Notes under the pieces: generated by a model
The model's input: the letters and a program-made list of their open reading frames with translations, nothing else
Told to the model about the DNA's origin: nothing
Databases searched by the model: none
NCBI RefSeq assembly: GCF_023701945.1
Contig: NZ_JABAEF010000001.1
Location: 310,001 to 374,000 of the forward strand
Origin: Rhizobium sp. CG5
GTDB lineage: Bacteria; Pseudomonadota; Alphaproteobacteria; Rhizobiales; Rhizobiaceae
Length of the DNA stretch: 64,000 nucleotides
Direction: 5' to 3'
Part shown: positions 53,521-62,824 of the stretch, one piece after another
Layout of the letters: every line of letters starts with the position of its first letter
Position numbering within the stretch: position 1 is the stretch's first letter
Translations under genes and position numbers: made by a program

Positions 53521-54069
53521 ATGAGAGCTGACGCCAAAAAGAACTATGACCATCTGCTCGCAGTCGCGCGGGACCTGTTCACCGGCGAGGGCGCCGACGT
53601 CTCGTTGCGCGATGTGGCGCGCCAGGCGGGGGTGGGCGATGGCACCCTGTACCGGCATTTTCCGACGCGGGAAGCGCTGCTCGAAGCCTTGCTGCGCAGC
53701 AATTTCGACGCTTTCGGGCAAAGGGCAGCGGATCTCGAAGCCTGGGACGACACCGGCAGCGCCCTGGTGACATGGCTGAAAGAGGCTGTGGCGATGACCC
53801 ATGCCTATCGCGGCATCATCGCGCCGATGGTCGCCGCCATCGCCGATGAAAGCTCGGCGCTGCATGCCTCCTGCGTCACCTTGCGCACCGCCGGCACGCG
53901 CCTGCTTAAGCGCGCCCAGGCAGAAGGCGTGGCGCGGCAGGATATGGATGGCAACGACCTGTTCGCGCTGATCAGCGCACTAGCATGGCTCGCCGACCAA
54001 CCGCCGCTCGTGCCCCGCGCCGATCACCTGTTCGAGATTATCTCGGATGCGATCCTGCGGGGTGGATAG
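53521..54069 (+). CDS. TetR-family transcriptional regulator
   Basis: The protein has 182 residues from the second of two tandem ATGs. The N-terminal helix-turn-helix is standard: V-S-L-R-D-V-A-R-Q-A-G-V-G-D-G-T-L-Y-R-H-F-P. The C-terminal helical domain resembles the SbtR/AcrR-like group that senses small ligands. It is divergent from the quinone-oxidoreductase-like gene and lies next to three operator-like repeats, so it likely represses both that gene and itself until a ligand binds. Confidence 0.9.
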   Translation: MRADAKKNYDHLLAVARDLFTGEGADVSLRDVARQAGVGDGTLYRHFPTREALLEALLRSNFDAFGQRAADLEAWDDTGSALVTWLKEAVAMTHAYRGIIAPMVAAIADESSALHASCVTLRTAGTRLLKRAQAEGVARQDMDGNDLFALISALAWLADQPPLVPRADHLFEIISDAILRGG

Positions 54070-54238
54070 GGGTAGGGGACGGGTCGTAGCGGCATCGGGG
54101 GCTTGTGTCTGGATCCTCGGGCAAGTAAACCGCCCGGTGTGCGGCTTTTTGTCGGCGTAGCTTGCATATGGCAAGTTTGGCTTCGCTAATGCGGAAGGTA
54201 GCTTAAATATGCCTTTTCACTCAATTACTATCCCAAGG

Positions 54239-54823
54239 CTATTTGGCGGCGGTCAATAGCTTTTCGCAAGCTGTCTTGTCAGCTGTCTTTTGGATGCAAT
54301 AAACATACCGATCAGTGGGAATCTGAACTTTTTCAATCTGCATGATCTCAAGCTGACGGGTATGGGCGTCTATTCTTTCCATTATTGAAATCTGTTGCGT
54401 GGATCCTGCGGAGTTTCGCAGGGACACATCTCTAATTTCGCTAGCGAAATACGACCCGAATGTGGAAAACAAAGTCATTGACAGTATTGATAGGGGTATC
54501 CACTCGCGATTCACGGTGTCAGCGTTGCTCTTGAATAGATAAACTAAGAAGGCCGTCGCACTGGTTATGATCGCTGGAAGCATCGCGTCAACAATGGGTT
54601 CGCGGCTGCCCCCTGTGAATACTCCAATGAAAATCCCGAATGAGGAAAATGCCAGAACGAAATTTGCTGCTGCCCTGTTGTTAAATCTGTTGCGTGTCAG
54701 TAAATATATAACAAGCGCCGGACCGAAGGGTATAACTCCATAAATTACTCCCTCTGTCACAGCGAATATTAAGTCCGCCATATAGGATTGTGCCACTCCG
54801 ATGAAATCCGAAATGGCGTTCAT
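54239..54823 (-). CDS. Unknown multi-span membrane protein in AT-richer islet
   Basis: The protein has 194 residues. Four hydrophobic spans are seen, for example V-I-Y-G-V-I-P-F-G-P-A-L-V-I-Y-L-L and A-I-I-T-S-A-T-A-F-L-V-Y-L-F, followed by a C-terminal region with a heptad-like helix (I-D-A-H-T-R-Q-L-E-I-M-Q-I) and two cysteines. No family is recognised. Base composition is markedly more AT-rich than the flanks, suggesting acquisition. It overlaps the upstream small gene by 4 bases, so the pair is one transcription and translation unit. Confidence 0.65.
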   Translation of the reverse strand: MNAISDFIGVAQSYMADLIFAVTEGVIYGVIPFGPALVIYLLTRNRFNNRAAANFVLAFSSFGIFIGVFTGGSREPIVDAMLPAIITSATAFLVYLFKSNADTVNREWIPLSILSMTLFSTFGSYFASEIRDVSLRNSAGSTQQISIMERIDAHTRQLEIMQIEKVQIPTDRYVYCIQKTADKTACEKLLTAAK

Positions 54824-55071
54824 TGTATTTCTATGCCTCGAAATTTTAAAATTTCCTGCTGAAAATATAATTCCTGCGACGGATTGGACCTAAAGATGTC
54901 AGGCAATTCCATGTGTGTTCCGCCAGCTCGTGGAGTTCCCGAAGTCGTGGGAGCGGGCGATGTCACGCAAACGTATTTCTTAAGCTGTGAGTCGAAATAG
55001 CACGTATAATTCGACATTGAGCCGAGCAGAGGTGTCATCAAAATAGCTGTTATCACACTTGAGGCTGCCAT
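54820..55071 (-). CDS. Unknown small exported or membrane-anchored protein
   Basis: The protein has 83 residues. It begins with a short hydrophobic segment (S-S-V-I-T-A-I-L-M-T-P-L-L-G), continues with a two-Cys stretch (Y-T-C-Y-F-D and Y-V-C-V-T), a Pro/Thr/Gly-rich region, and an acidic helical end. The Cys pair could form a disulfide if exported. The family is unknown. It is the first gene of the two-gene AT-richer islet; the start may lie one or more codons away. Confidence 0.5.
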   Translation of the reverse strand: MAASSVITAILMTPLLGSMSNYTCYFDSQLKKYVCVTSPAPTTSGTPRAGGTHMELPDIFRSNPSQELYFQQEILKFRGIEIQ

Positions 55072-55225
55072 TGAGCACTCCGTGAGTTATGAAAATACAT
55101 CTTATAGTCGCATTTTTAGTCAAGCGATGCAATTGTAAAAGGTCAGAACTACGATCCGAATTTTGTGAAATTCCGATGCTTTGCAAGAGTAGGGAGATCG
55201 GGTGAAGGGAAGGAGTCGACCGCTT

Positions 55226-56644
55226 TTACTCCGTGGCCTTCTTCGCTACTTTCAATTCCCCCATCCGGTTCCACGCATCCAGCCCGGCGATCTTATAGGC
55301 TTCCGCCAGTGTCGGGTAGTTGAAGGTGTTCTCCACGAAATATTCCACCGTGCCTTTGAGGTTGAGCACCGCCTGGCCGATATGGACCAGTTCGGTGGCG
55401 CCTTCGCCGACGATGTGGACGCCGAGCAGGCGGCGGGTTTTCAAGGAAAAGATCATCTTCAAGAGGCCGCTGTCGAGGCCCATGATATGGCCGCGCGAGG
55501 TTTCACGGAAATGGGCGATGCCGCATTCGTAAGGGATCTTGCGCTGCTGGACTTCTTCCTCGGTCAGGCCGCAGGTGGAGATTTCCGGCACGGCATAGAT
55601 GCCATAGGGGAAGAATTGCGGGGGTTCGGTGGTCAGCGCGCCGACGGCATGGCGGGCGGCGATTCGGCCCTGTTCCATGGAGGTCGAGGCAAGGCTCGGA
55701 AAACCAACCACGTCGCCGGCGGCATAGATATGCGGGACGGCAGTCTGGAACGTGTCCGGATTGACCTTCAGCCGGCCGCGGTTGTCGGCCTCCAGGCCGC
55801 AGGCCTCAAGCTTCAGGGCATCGACGGCGCCGACGCGGCCGGCGGCAAACAGCACCATTTCGGCGATCAGCACGCGGCCGTTCTTCAAGGTGACGTGACA
55901 CTTGCCGGCCGCGTCCTTGTCGACCTTCTCCACCGTCTGGCCAAAGATCAGCTTCACGTTGCGGTCGCGCAGTTGATAGGAAAAGTCCTCAACGATCTCC
56001 TTGTCGATGAAGTCGAGCATGGTGTCGCGGGGTTCGACGACGGTAACGGCGGTGTCGAGCGCCGAGAAGATCGTCGCATATTCGATGCCGATGACGCCGG
56101 CGCCGATGACGATCATCGAGCGCGGCACCTGCTTGATCTCGAGGATCTCGTCGCTGTCGATGATGCAGTCGCCGTCAAACGGGATATGGCCGGGCCGGAA
56201 CGGCCTTGTGCCGACGGCGAGCAGAATGGCGTTGGCGGTGACCCTCAGGATCTCGCCGTCTTCCTTCTGCACTTCCAGCGTATGGGCATCGATGAAATGC
56301 GCCGCGCCGCGCAGCTGGCTGACCCGGTTGCGGGAAAACTGGTGTTCGAGCACATCCACTTCATGGTCGAGCGTGATCAGCAGGCGGCGGCGCAGGTCTT
56401 CGGCGCTGATCTCCTGCTTGACGCGATAGGCGCGGCCGTAGAAGCCGCGCTCGCGCCAGCCGGTGAGGTTGAGCGCCGTCTCGCGCAGCGTCTTGGACGG
56501 GATCGTGCCGGTATGCACGGAGACGCCGCCGACGCGGCTTCCCTTCTCGATCACCAGCACTTTCTTTTCGAGTTTGGCGGCCTGAATGGCGGCGCGTCGG
56601 CCGGCCGGGCCGCTGCCGACGACCACGAGATCGTACTGGTTCAT
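55226..56644 (-). CDS. sthA: Soluble pyridine nucleotide transhydrogenase
   Basis: The protein has 472 residues. The N-terminal FAD motif G-S-G-P-A-G is followed by H-T-G-T-I-P-S-K-T-L, where the redox-active Cys pair of the related dihydrolipoamide dehydrogenases is missing, the mark of SthA. The NAD-binding V-I-G-A-G-V-I-G-I-E-Y and the C-terminal dimer domain follow. It equilibrates NADH and NADPH in the cytoplasm. It stands alone between the islet and the opp/amidase operon. Confidence 0.94.
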   Translation of the reverse strand: MNQYDLVVVGSGPAGRRAAIQAAKLEKKVLVIEKGSRVGGVSVHTGTIPSKTLRETALNLTGWRERGFYGRAYRVKQEISAEDLRRRLLITLDHEVDVLEHQFSRNRVSQLRGAAHFIDAHTLEVQKEDGEILRVTANAILLAVGTRPFRPGHIPFDGDCIIDSDEILEIKQVPRSMIVIGAGVIGIEYATIFSALDTAVTVVEPRDTMLDFIDKEIVEDFSYQLRDRNVKLIFGQTVEKVDKDAAGKCHVTLKNGRVLIAEMVLFAAGRVGAVDALKLEACGLEADNRGRLKVNPDTFQTAVPHIYAAGDVVGFPSLASTSMEQGRIAARHAVGALTTEPPQFFPYGIYAVPEISTCGLTEEEVQQRKIPYECGIAHFRETSRGHIMGLDSGLLKMIFSLKTRRLLGVHIVGEGATELVHIGQAVLNLKGTVEYFVENTFNYPTLAEAYKIAGLDAWNRMGELKVAKKATE

Positions 56645-56849
56645 CTGTCTGCCCCGTCTGATGACATGCGAATCATGCTGCGCTGCAAAATTATGCGCAA
56701 AAGCAGATTAACAACTCAACCTCACCGTTTTGTTAGCACCGCTGTCATCATCGGCTTTTGTCTTCACAATCTGATTCAGGTCGTTTGCGGATTGAATCCG
56801 CAAACGGGTGCAGGTCATTGAAATCGCTGGGTCGTAGGTCTGTTTGAGG

Positions 56850-58244
56850 TCAGGCGGCGGGTGGCTTTGGCCATTGCTGGATGCCGCCGGTCCAGGTCTC
56901 GAATTGTTTGGCGAGCTTCAGCACCAGCATGTCATTGAAGCGAGGGGCCACGATCTGCAGGCCGATCGGCATGCCGGAACGCGAAAATCCGCAATTGATC
57001 GAGGCGGCCGGCTGCTCCGACATGTTCCACGGCACGGTGAAGGCGATGTGCTCGAAGGGCTTTTGCGGATCGTTGGTGGGTGAGGCCCATTCGGCCGGAT
57101 AGGAGACGATCGGGTTGGTCGGGCTCAGCACGGCGTCGACGCCTGCAAACAGCGCGCCGCAGGTCTTGCGCATCTCGATCGTCTGGCCAAAGCCCTTGAC
57201 GGCATCGACGCCGGAGATATCGGCGCCGCCTTTGGCCCAGTCATAGATATAGGGCAGGATCTTGGCGCGGCGCTCGTCGCTGAGCGGGGCGATATCGCCC
57301 CAGAATTTGGCGCGCCAAAACTGGTCGAGACCGTCGAGCATTTGGCGGGTGATCACCGGTCCGACATCGACGAGTTTTGCGCCGGCCTTTTCGAAGCGTT
57401 TTGCGGCGGCCAGCACCGCGTCGCGCACCTCCGGTTCCGCCTCCAGTCCGCAACCGGCCTCCAACATCACGCCGATCTTCAGGCCGCGCACGGTGATGGC
57501 CAGGTCCATCCAGTCGATATCGTTAGGCGGCAGACTGGTGCCGTCGCGCCAGTCGGGGCGCGACAGGGTGGCCATCGCCCAGGCGGCGTCTTCGACAGTT
57601 CTCGTCATCGGGCCGGCGCAGCGCCCGACATAATAGGGGTCGACCGGGATGCGGCCGTGGCTCGGCTTCAAGCCGAACAGCCCGGTCCAGCCGGCCGGCA
57701 GGCGCACCGAGCCGCCGATATCGGTGCCGATATGCAAGGGACCGTAGCCGGCAGCACCCGCTGCGGCGGCACCGGCGCTGGAGCCGCCGGGGTTCTGGGT
57801 GATATCCCAGGGATTGCGGCTCAAGGGGTGGAAGCTCGACAGGCCGGAGGACAGCATGCCGTAGTCGGGGCAGGTGGTCTTGGCAAAGATCACCGCGCCG
57901 TCTTCCTTCAGACGCGCCGCAATCGGCGCATCCTCGAGTGCCGGCACCAGGTCCACGGCGGCGGTGCCGAGCGGCACGGGTGTGCCCTTGGTGGCGATCA
58001 GTTCCTTCAATGATACCGGAATGCCATCGAGCGGCCCTTGCGGCTCGCCGCGCGCCCAGCGCTCGCTCGAGGCTTCGGCCTGTTTTCGGGCGCTTTCGGG
58101 ATCATAGGCGTAAAGGGCTGATAGGCTCGGCTCGAAGGCGGCGATGCGGTCTTCGACGGCAAGCCAGTATTCGGATGGTGACAGCGTGCCTGCCTGAAAA
58201 TGCTGCAGCAGGTCCTTGATGGTCAAATCGATGGGGTCGGTCAT
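56850..58244 (-). CDS. Amidase (amidase signature family)
   Basis: The protein has 464 residues from the ATG at 58244; an ATG at 58262 is possible. The Ser-cisSer-Lys machinery is present: P-V-S-L-K-E-L (Lys), then G-G-S-S-A-G-A-A-A-A and G-T-D-I-G-G-S-V-R (the two Ser). The C-terminal N-C-G-F-S-R-S-G-M-P-I-G-L-Q-I stretch fits. It hydrolyses an amide, substrate unknown. It is the last gene of the peptide transporter operon, so it may process an imported amide-bearing compound. Confidence 0.9.
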   Translation of the reverse strand: MTDPIDLTIKDLLQHFQAGTLSPSEYWLAVEDRIAAFEPSLSALYAYDPESARKQAEASSERWARGEPQGPLDGIPVSLKELIATKGTPVPLGTAAVDLVPALEDAPIAARLKEDGAVIFAKTTCPDYGMLSSGLSSFHPLSRNPWDITQNPGGSSAGAAAAGAAGYGPLHIGTDIGGSVRLPAGWTGLFGLKPSHGRIPVDPYYVGRCAGPMTRTVEDAAWAMATLSRPDWRDGTSLPPNDIDWMDLAITVRGLKIGVMLEAGCGLEAEPEVRDAVLAAAKRFEKAGAKLVDVGPVITRQMLDGLDQFWRAKFWGDIAPLSDERRAKILPYIYDWAKGGADISGVDAVKGFGQTIEMRKTCGALFAGVDAVLSPTNPIVSYPAEWASPTNDPQKPFEHIAFTVPWNMSEQPAASINCGFSRSGMPIGLQIVAPRFNDMLVLKLAKQFETWTGGIQQWPKPPAA

Positions 58245-58278
58245 GTCAGATGTCTCTGCCATTGGAGGAAAAATGGCG

Positions 58279-59292
<1,014 letters not shown>

Positions 59293-59352
59293 CGGGTGGC
59301 CTCACTGCCCTGCGGTCGCAGTCTTTGTCCTTGCGTGTTGAGTGCGGGTTTA

Positions 59353-59527
59353 CCCCCCTCTGTCCTGCCGGACATCTCCCCCTCAAGGGGGGAGATCGGT
59401 GCGCGGTTGATGACGTCGATCACCCATTGCGCATGGTGACTGTTGATTTGCTTTGCTGTGAGGCAAGAAGGGTGGCGGCCGATCTCCCCCCTTGAGGGGG
59501 AGATGTCACGGAGTGACAGAGGGGGGC
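59353..59527. repeat. RIME-like intergenic mosaic/palindromic element
   Basis: A 47-base arm (59353-59399) is repeated in inverted orientation at 59479-59527 with only a few mismatches near the base of the arm. Each arm itself contains the self-complementary core CTCCCCCTCAAGGGGGGAG. About 80 bases lie between. The element separates the two ATPase genes of the operon. The structure fits rhizobial RIME elements. Confidence 0.75.
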
Positions 59528-59554
59528 AACCGCCGGAATGGGTGGGTCCGTCGC

Positions 59555-60544
59555 TCATCTGCGCTCTCCCTCAGCACCCTCGGCATGGACACAGCGCACG
59601 CCGCGCCCGTCGCCCGTCACCGTCCAGCCCGGTTCGCGCTCGTCGCAGAGGCCGATCCTGTCCGGACAGCGGTCGGAAAACACACAACCCGGCGGCAGGT
59701 GGGAAAAACCCGGCACGGTGCCGGGGATGGTGGCCAGCCGCCCGCCATCGGGCTTTCGGCGCGGCACGGCCTTCAGCAGGCCCTTGGTGTAGGGGTTTTG
59801 CGGATGGGTCAGCACCTGTCGTGTGGGGCCTTCCTCCAGGCGCCGGCCGGCATACATGACCAGGGTGCGCTCGCACATGCGGGCAATCACGCCGAGGTCG
59901 TGGCTGACCAGGATCAGCGCCATGCCGTATTCGCGGGTGAGGTCGTCGAGAATGTCGAGCACCTCGGCCTGCACGGTGACGTCGAGCGCCGTGGTCGGCT
60001 CATCCGCGATCATCAGGTCCGGCTTCAGCGCCAGCGCCATGGCAATGCCGACGCGCTGGCGCTGGCCGCCCGACATTTCGTGCGGATAGGTCTGGGCGCG
60101 GCGCGCGGCATCGGGGATGCGGACCTGGTCGAGCAGGGCGACGGCCTCCAGCCGCGCCGCCCTCCAGCTCAAGCCGCGGTGCCAAACCAGCCCTTCGGCA
60201 ATCTGGTCGCCGACCGTCATGGCCGGGTTGAGCGCCGTCATCGGCTCCTGGAAAATCATGCCGATGCGGTTGCCGCGGATCTGGCAGAGGGCATCGTCGT
60301 TAAGACCGAGCAGATCCTGCCCGTCGAGCACGATGCGGCCGGTGGCCTTGGCGACCGGCGGCAGCAGGCCGATGATGGCCAGCGACAGCAGCGATTTGCC
60401 CGAGCCGGATTCGCCGACGATGCCGAGTGTCTCGCCGCGCTTGAGCGTCAAGCCGATATCCTTGAGGATCGGCATGGATCCTCCATCCGGCAGACGGACC
60501 GCAACATCGAGACTGTCGATTTCTATCAGGGGCGTGTCGCTCAT
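59555..60544 (-). CDS. Oligopeptide/dipeptide ABC transporter ATP-binding protein, OppD-like
   Basis: The protein has 329 residues. Walker A G-E-S-G-S-G-K-S-L, Q-loop F-Q-E-P-M-T-A-L-N, signature M-S-G-G-Q-R-Q-R-V and Walker B L-M-I-A-D-E-P-T-T-A-L-D are intact, and the C-terminal Cys-containing extension (P-P-G-C-V-F-S-D-R-C) is present. Its start overlaps the permease stop by 4 bases. It powers import together with the OppF-like ATPase. Confidence 0.92.
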   Translation of the reverse strand: MSDTPLIEIDSLDVAVRLPDGGSMPILKDIGLTLKRGETLGIVGESGSGKSLLSLAIIGLLPPVAKATGRIVLDGQDLLGLNDDALCQIRGNRIGMIFQEPMTALNPAMTVGDQIAEGLVWHRGLSWRAARLEAVALLDQVRIPDAARRAQTYPHEMSGGQRQRVGIAMALALKPDLMIADEPTTALDVTVQAEVLDILDDLTREYGMALILVSHDLGVIARMCERTLVMYAGRRLEEGPTRQVLTHPQNPYTKGLLKAVPRRKPDGGRLATIPGTVPGFSHLPPGCVFSDRCPDRIGLCDEREPGWTVTGDGRGVRCVHAEGAEGERR

Positions 60545-61413
60545 GACCGGCCTTTCTCGCGCGGGTCGAGCAGATCGCGCAGCCCGTCGCCCAGCATGTT
60601 GAAGCCGAACACCGTCAGGGCGATGGCAAGGCCGGGCAGGATGGCAAGCCAGGGGGCGGTTGCCAGATAGGTCTGGGCATCGGCCAACATGCGGCCCCAG
60701 GTGGGGGCCGGCGGGGCTAAGCCGAGGCCGAGAAAGCTCAAACCCGCCTCCGTCAGAATGGCCAGGCCGAGCTGGATCGTCACCTGCACGATGATCTGGT
60801 TGGAAATGTTCGGCAGCACATGTTCGAGTGTGATCAGCAGCGGACCCTTGCCGGACCCGCGCGCCGCCAGGACATAGTCGCGCGACCAGATCTGCAGGGC
60901 GGCACTTAGCGTCACGCGGGCAAAGACCGGTACCATAAACACGGCGATGGCGATGACCGCGGTGAAGCGGCCGGTGCCCATGAAGGCGCCGAGCATCATC
61001 GCCGACAGGATCGGCGGCAGCGCGAAGATCACGTCATTGGCGCGCATCACGACGGCCTCGAACAGGCCGCGTCTGGCCGCCGTTGCGACGCCCAGCACGG
61101 TGCCGATCGTGGCGCCGATGGCAACGGCAAGCGCGGAGGTGGACAGCGAATTCCAGGCGCCGACCATCAGCATGGACAGCAGGTCGCGGCCGAACTGGTC
61201 GGTGCCGAGCAGACCATGGCTGAGCGGCGGCTGCAGCTTGTGGATGATCTGCATCTTGGCCGGCGGCAGCGGCGTCCAGACCAGCGAGACCAGCGCGATG
61301 GCGACAAGGCAGGCAATGATCACGCCGCCGATCAGCAGATTGGGACGGCGCACGAGTAGCCAAGGGCGGCGCGGCCGGGGGGCGGGTGTTGCGGGACTCA
61401 CGGGTGTCCTCAT
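60541..61413 (-). CDS. Peptide ABC transporter permease, DppC-like
   Basis: The protein has 290 residues. An N-terminal OppC_N-type segment (N-L-L-I-G-G-V-I-I-A-C-L) is followed by the H-G-L-L-G-T-D-Q-F-G-R-D motif and the BPD_transp_1 core with the E-A-A-type coupling helix A-A-R-G-S-G. About six membrane spans are expected. It forms a heterodimer with the DppB-like permease. Both ends overlap neighbours by 4 bases. Confidence 0.92.
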   Translation of the reverse strand: MRTPVSPATPAPRPRRPWLLVRRPNLLIGGVIIACLVAIALVSLVWTPLPPAKMQIIHKLQPPLSHGLLGTDQFGRDLLSMLMVGAWNSLSTSALAVAIGATIGTVLGVATAARRGLFEAVVMRANDVIFALPPILSAMMLGAFMGTGRFTAVIAIAVFMVPVFARVTLSAALQIWSRDYVLAARGSGKGPLLITLEHVLPNISNQIIVQVTIQLGLAILTEAGLSFLGLGLAPPAPTWGRMLADAQTYLATAPWLAILPGLAIALTVFGFNMLGDGLRDLLDPREKGRS

Positions 61414-62360
61414 CGGCTGCCGCTCCGCAGGCGCGGGTCAAGCACCAGATAGGACATGTCGACCAGAAAGTTCATGATGATGACCAGGGCTGCGAAGAAC
61501 AGCACGACATCCTGCATGACGATAAGGTCGCGCTGGGTCAGGGCCTGATAGGCGAGGCGGCCGAGGCCGGGCAGGTTGAAGACGTTTTCGATCAGCACGG
61601 CGCCGGCGATCAGGAAGGTGAATTGCAGGCCGAGAATGGTGAAGACCGGCACCAGCGCATTGGGCACCGCATGGCGCCAGAGCGCGGCCCGGCGCGTCAG
61701 GCCCTTGGCGCGGGCGGTGCGCACGAAATCCTCGTTCATGACCTCCAGCACCGCCGAGCGGGTGACCCGTGTCAGCACGCCGGCCTGCTGCAGGGCAAGC
61801 GCTATCGATGGCAGGAAAAGCGCCGTCACGCCGCTCCAGAGGCCGGCCTGCCAGCCGGGAAACCCGCCGGCCGGCAGCCAGCCTAGACCGATGGAGAAGG
61901 CGAGGATCAACAGCAGCGCCACCCAGAAGCCGGGAACGGCGATGAACAGTTGCGAGAGGAAGCCGGCACCATAGTCGACAGCGCTGTTGCGGTTTGACGC
62001 CGACAGCACGCCGAGCGGAATGGCGATCAGCACCGAGATGACGATGGCCATCAGCGCCAGCGGCAGGGTGACGGCGAGCCGCTCGGCAATCAGGCCGGCG
62101 ACCGGCACGCTATAGGTATAGGATTGTCCGAGGTCGCCGCTCAGCACGCCGCCGAGCCAGACGACATAGCGCACCACCAACGGTTCGTTCAGCCCCATCT
62201 GCTCGCGCAGCGCCGCCAGCGTATCTGGGCTGGCCGACATGCCCAGCATGATTGCGGCAGGGTCACCGGGCAGGATGTCCATGACGCCGAAAATCAGCGC
62301 CGAGACGGCCAGCAGGGTCAGCAATAGGCCGCCCAGCCGGCGCAGGATGAGGCTTAGCAT
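61410..62360 (-). CDS. Peptide ABC transporter permease, DppB-like
   Basis: The protein has 316 residues. The start M-L-S-L-I-L-R-R-L-G-G-L-L is typical of DppB/OppB, with F-G-V-M-D-I-L-P-G-D-P-A, M-G-L-N-E-P-L-V-V-R-Y and the coupling-helix region F-V-R-T-A-R-A-K-G-L. Six spans are likely. It is separated from the binding-protein gene by about 460 bases containing repeats, so expression relative to the binding protein may be reduced. Confidence 0.92.
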   Translation of the reverse strand: MLSLILRRLGGLLLTLLAVSALIFGVMDILPGDPAAIMLGMSASPDTLAALREQMGLNEPLVVRYVVWLGGVLSGDLGQSYTYSVPVAGLIAERLAVTLPLALMAIVISVLIAIPLGVLSASNRNSAVDYGAGFLSQLFIAVPGFWVALLLILAFSIGLGWLPAGGFPGWQAGLWSGVTALFLPSIALALQQAGVLTRVTRSAVLEVMNEDFVRTARAKGLTRRAALWRHAVPNALVPVFTILGLQFTFLIAGAVLIENVFNLPGLGRLAYQALTQRDLIVMQDVVLFFAALVIIMNFLVDMSYLVLDPRLRSGSR

Positions 62361-62474
62361 GGGGGTGTCTCGGCGATGGCAGGTCTGCGTGGGCGGGTGA
62401 GAGTGCTGCTACCCGCCTCCGTCCTGCGGTCCAATTCGCGATGGAAGGGCAGGGCTGTCGTGTATGAAAAAAAT

Positions 62475-62608
62475 CCCCTCCCAAACCCTCCCCACAAGGG
62501 GGAGGGCTTAACCCAGACGTACCCTCGGCGAATAGATTCGAGCGATGTCCGCGGGTCTTCTCCCCCCTTGTGGGGGAGATGGCCGGCAGGCCAGAGAGGG
62601 TCTTTTTT
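62475..62608. repeat. RIME-like palindromic repeat pair
   Basis: A self-complementary block around CTCCCCACAAGGGGGAG (62488-62504) is followed by a second, TCTCCCCCCTTGTGGGGGAGA at 62559-62579, with GGCCGGCAGGCC after it. The remaining bases of the 62361-62824 gap hold no gene that I can support. Confidence 0.65.
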
Positions 62609-62720
62609 CAGATGCCATACCCCTGCTCCGCGGCGTGAGATCGACTCGCGGAAACGCCTCGTGACGTCATTATTGCCGCGAACGGACGGGTGGCGGGTAC
62701 TCGTTGACGATTGCTCCATC

Positions 62721-62768
62721 CGATCTCCCCCCGTGTGGGGGAGATGCCCGGCAGGGCAGAGGGGGGCG
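62721..62768. repeat. Single RIME-like palindrome arm
   Basis: CGATCTCCCCCCGTGTGGGG, then GAGATGCCCGGCAGGGCAGA and GGGGGG, repeats the right arm of the 59.4-kb element with small changes. It lies 57 bases after the binding-protein stop on its downstream side. Confidence 0.65.
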
Positions 62769-62824
62769 GCGATGGCGACAAGGCTGCTCATATCAGGTCC
62801 CAAGGTCCGGGGGATGCCGGACAC

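Noticed and set aside
55202..56821. A 539-codon plus-strand frame opposite sthA
   Set aside because: sthA on the minus strand accounts for this stretch completely, with motifs in place. The plus frame is an antisense artefact.
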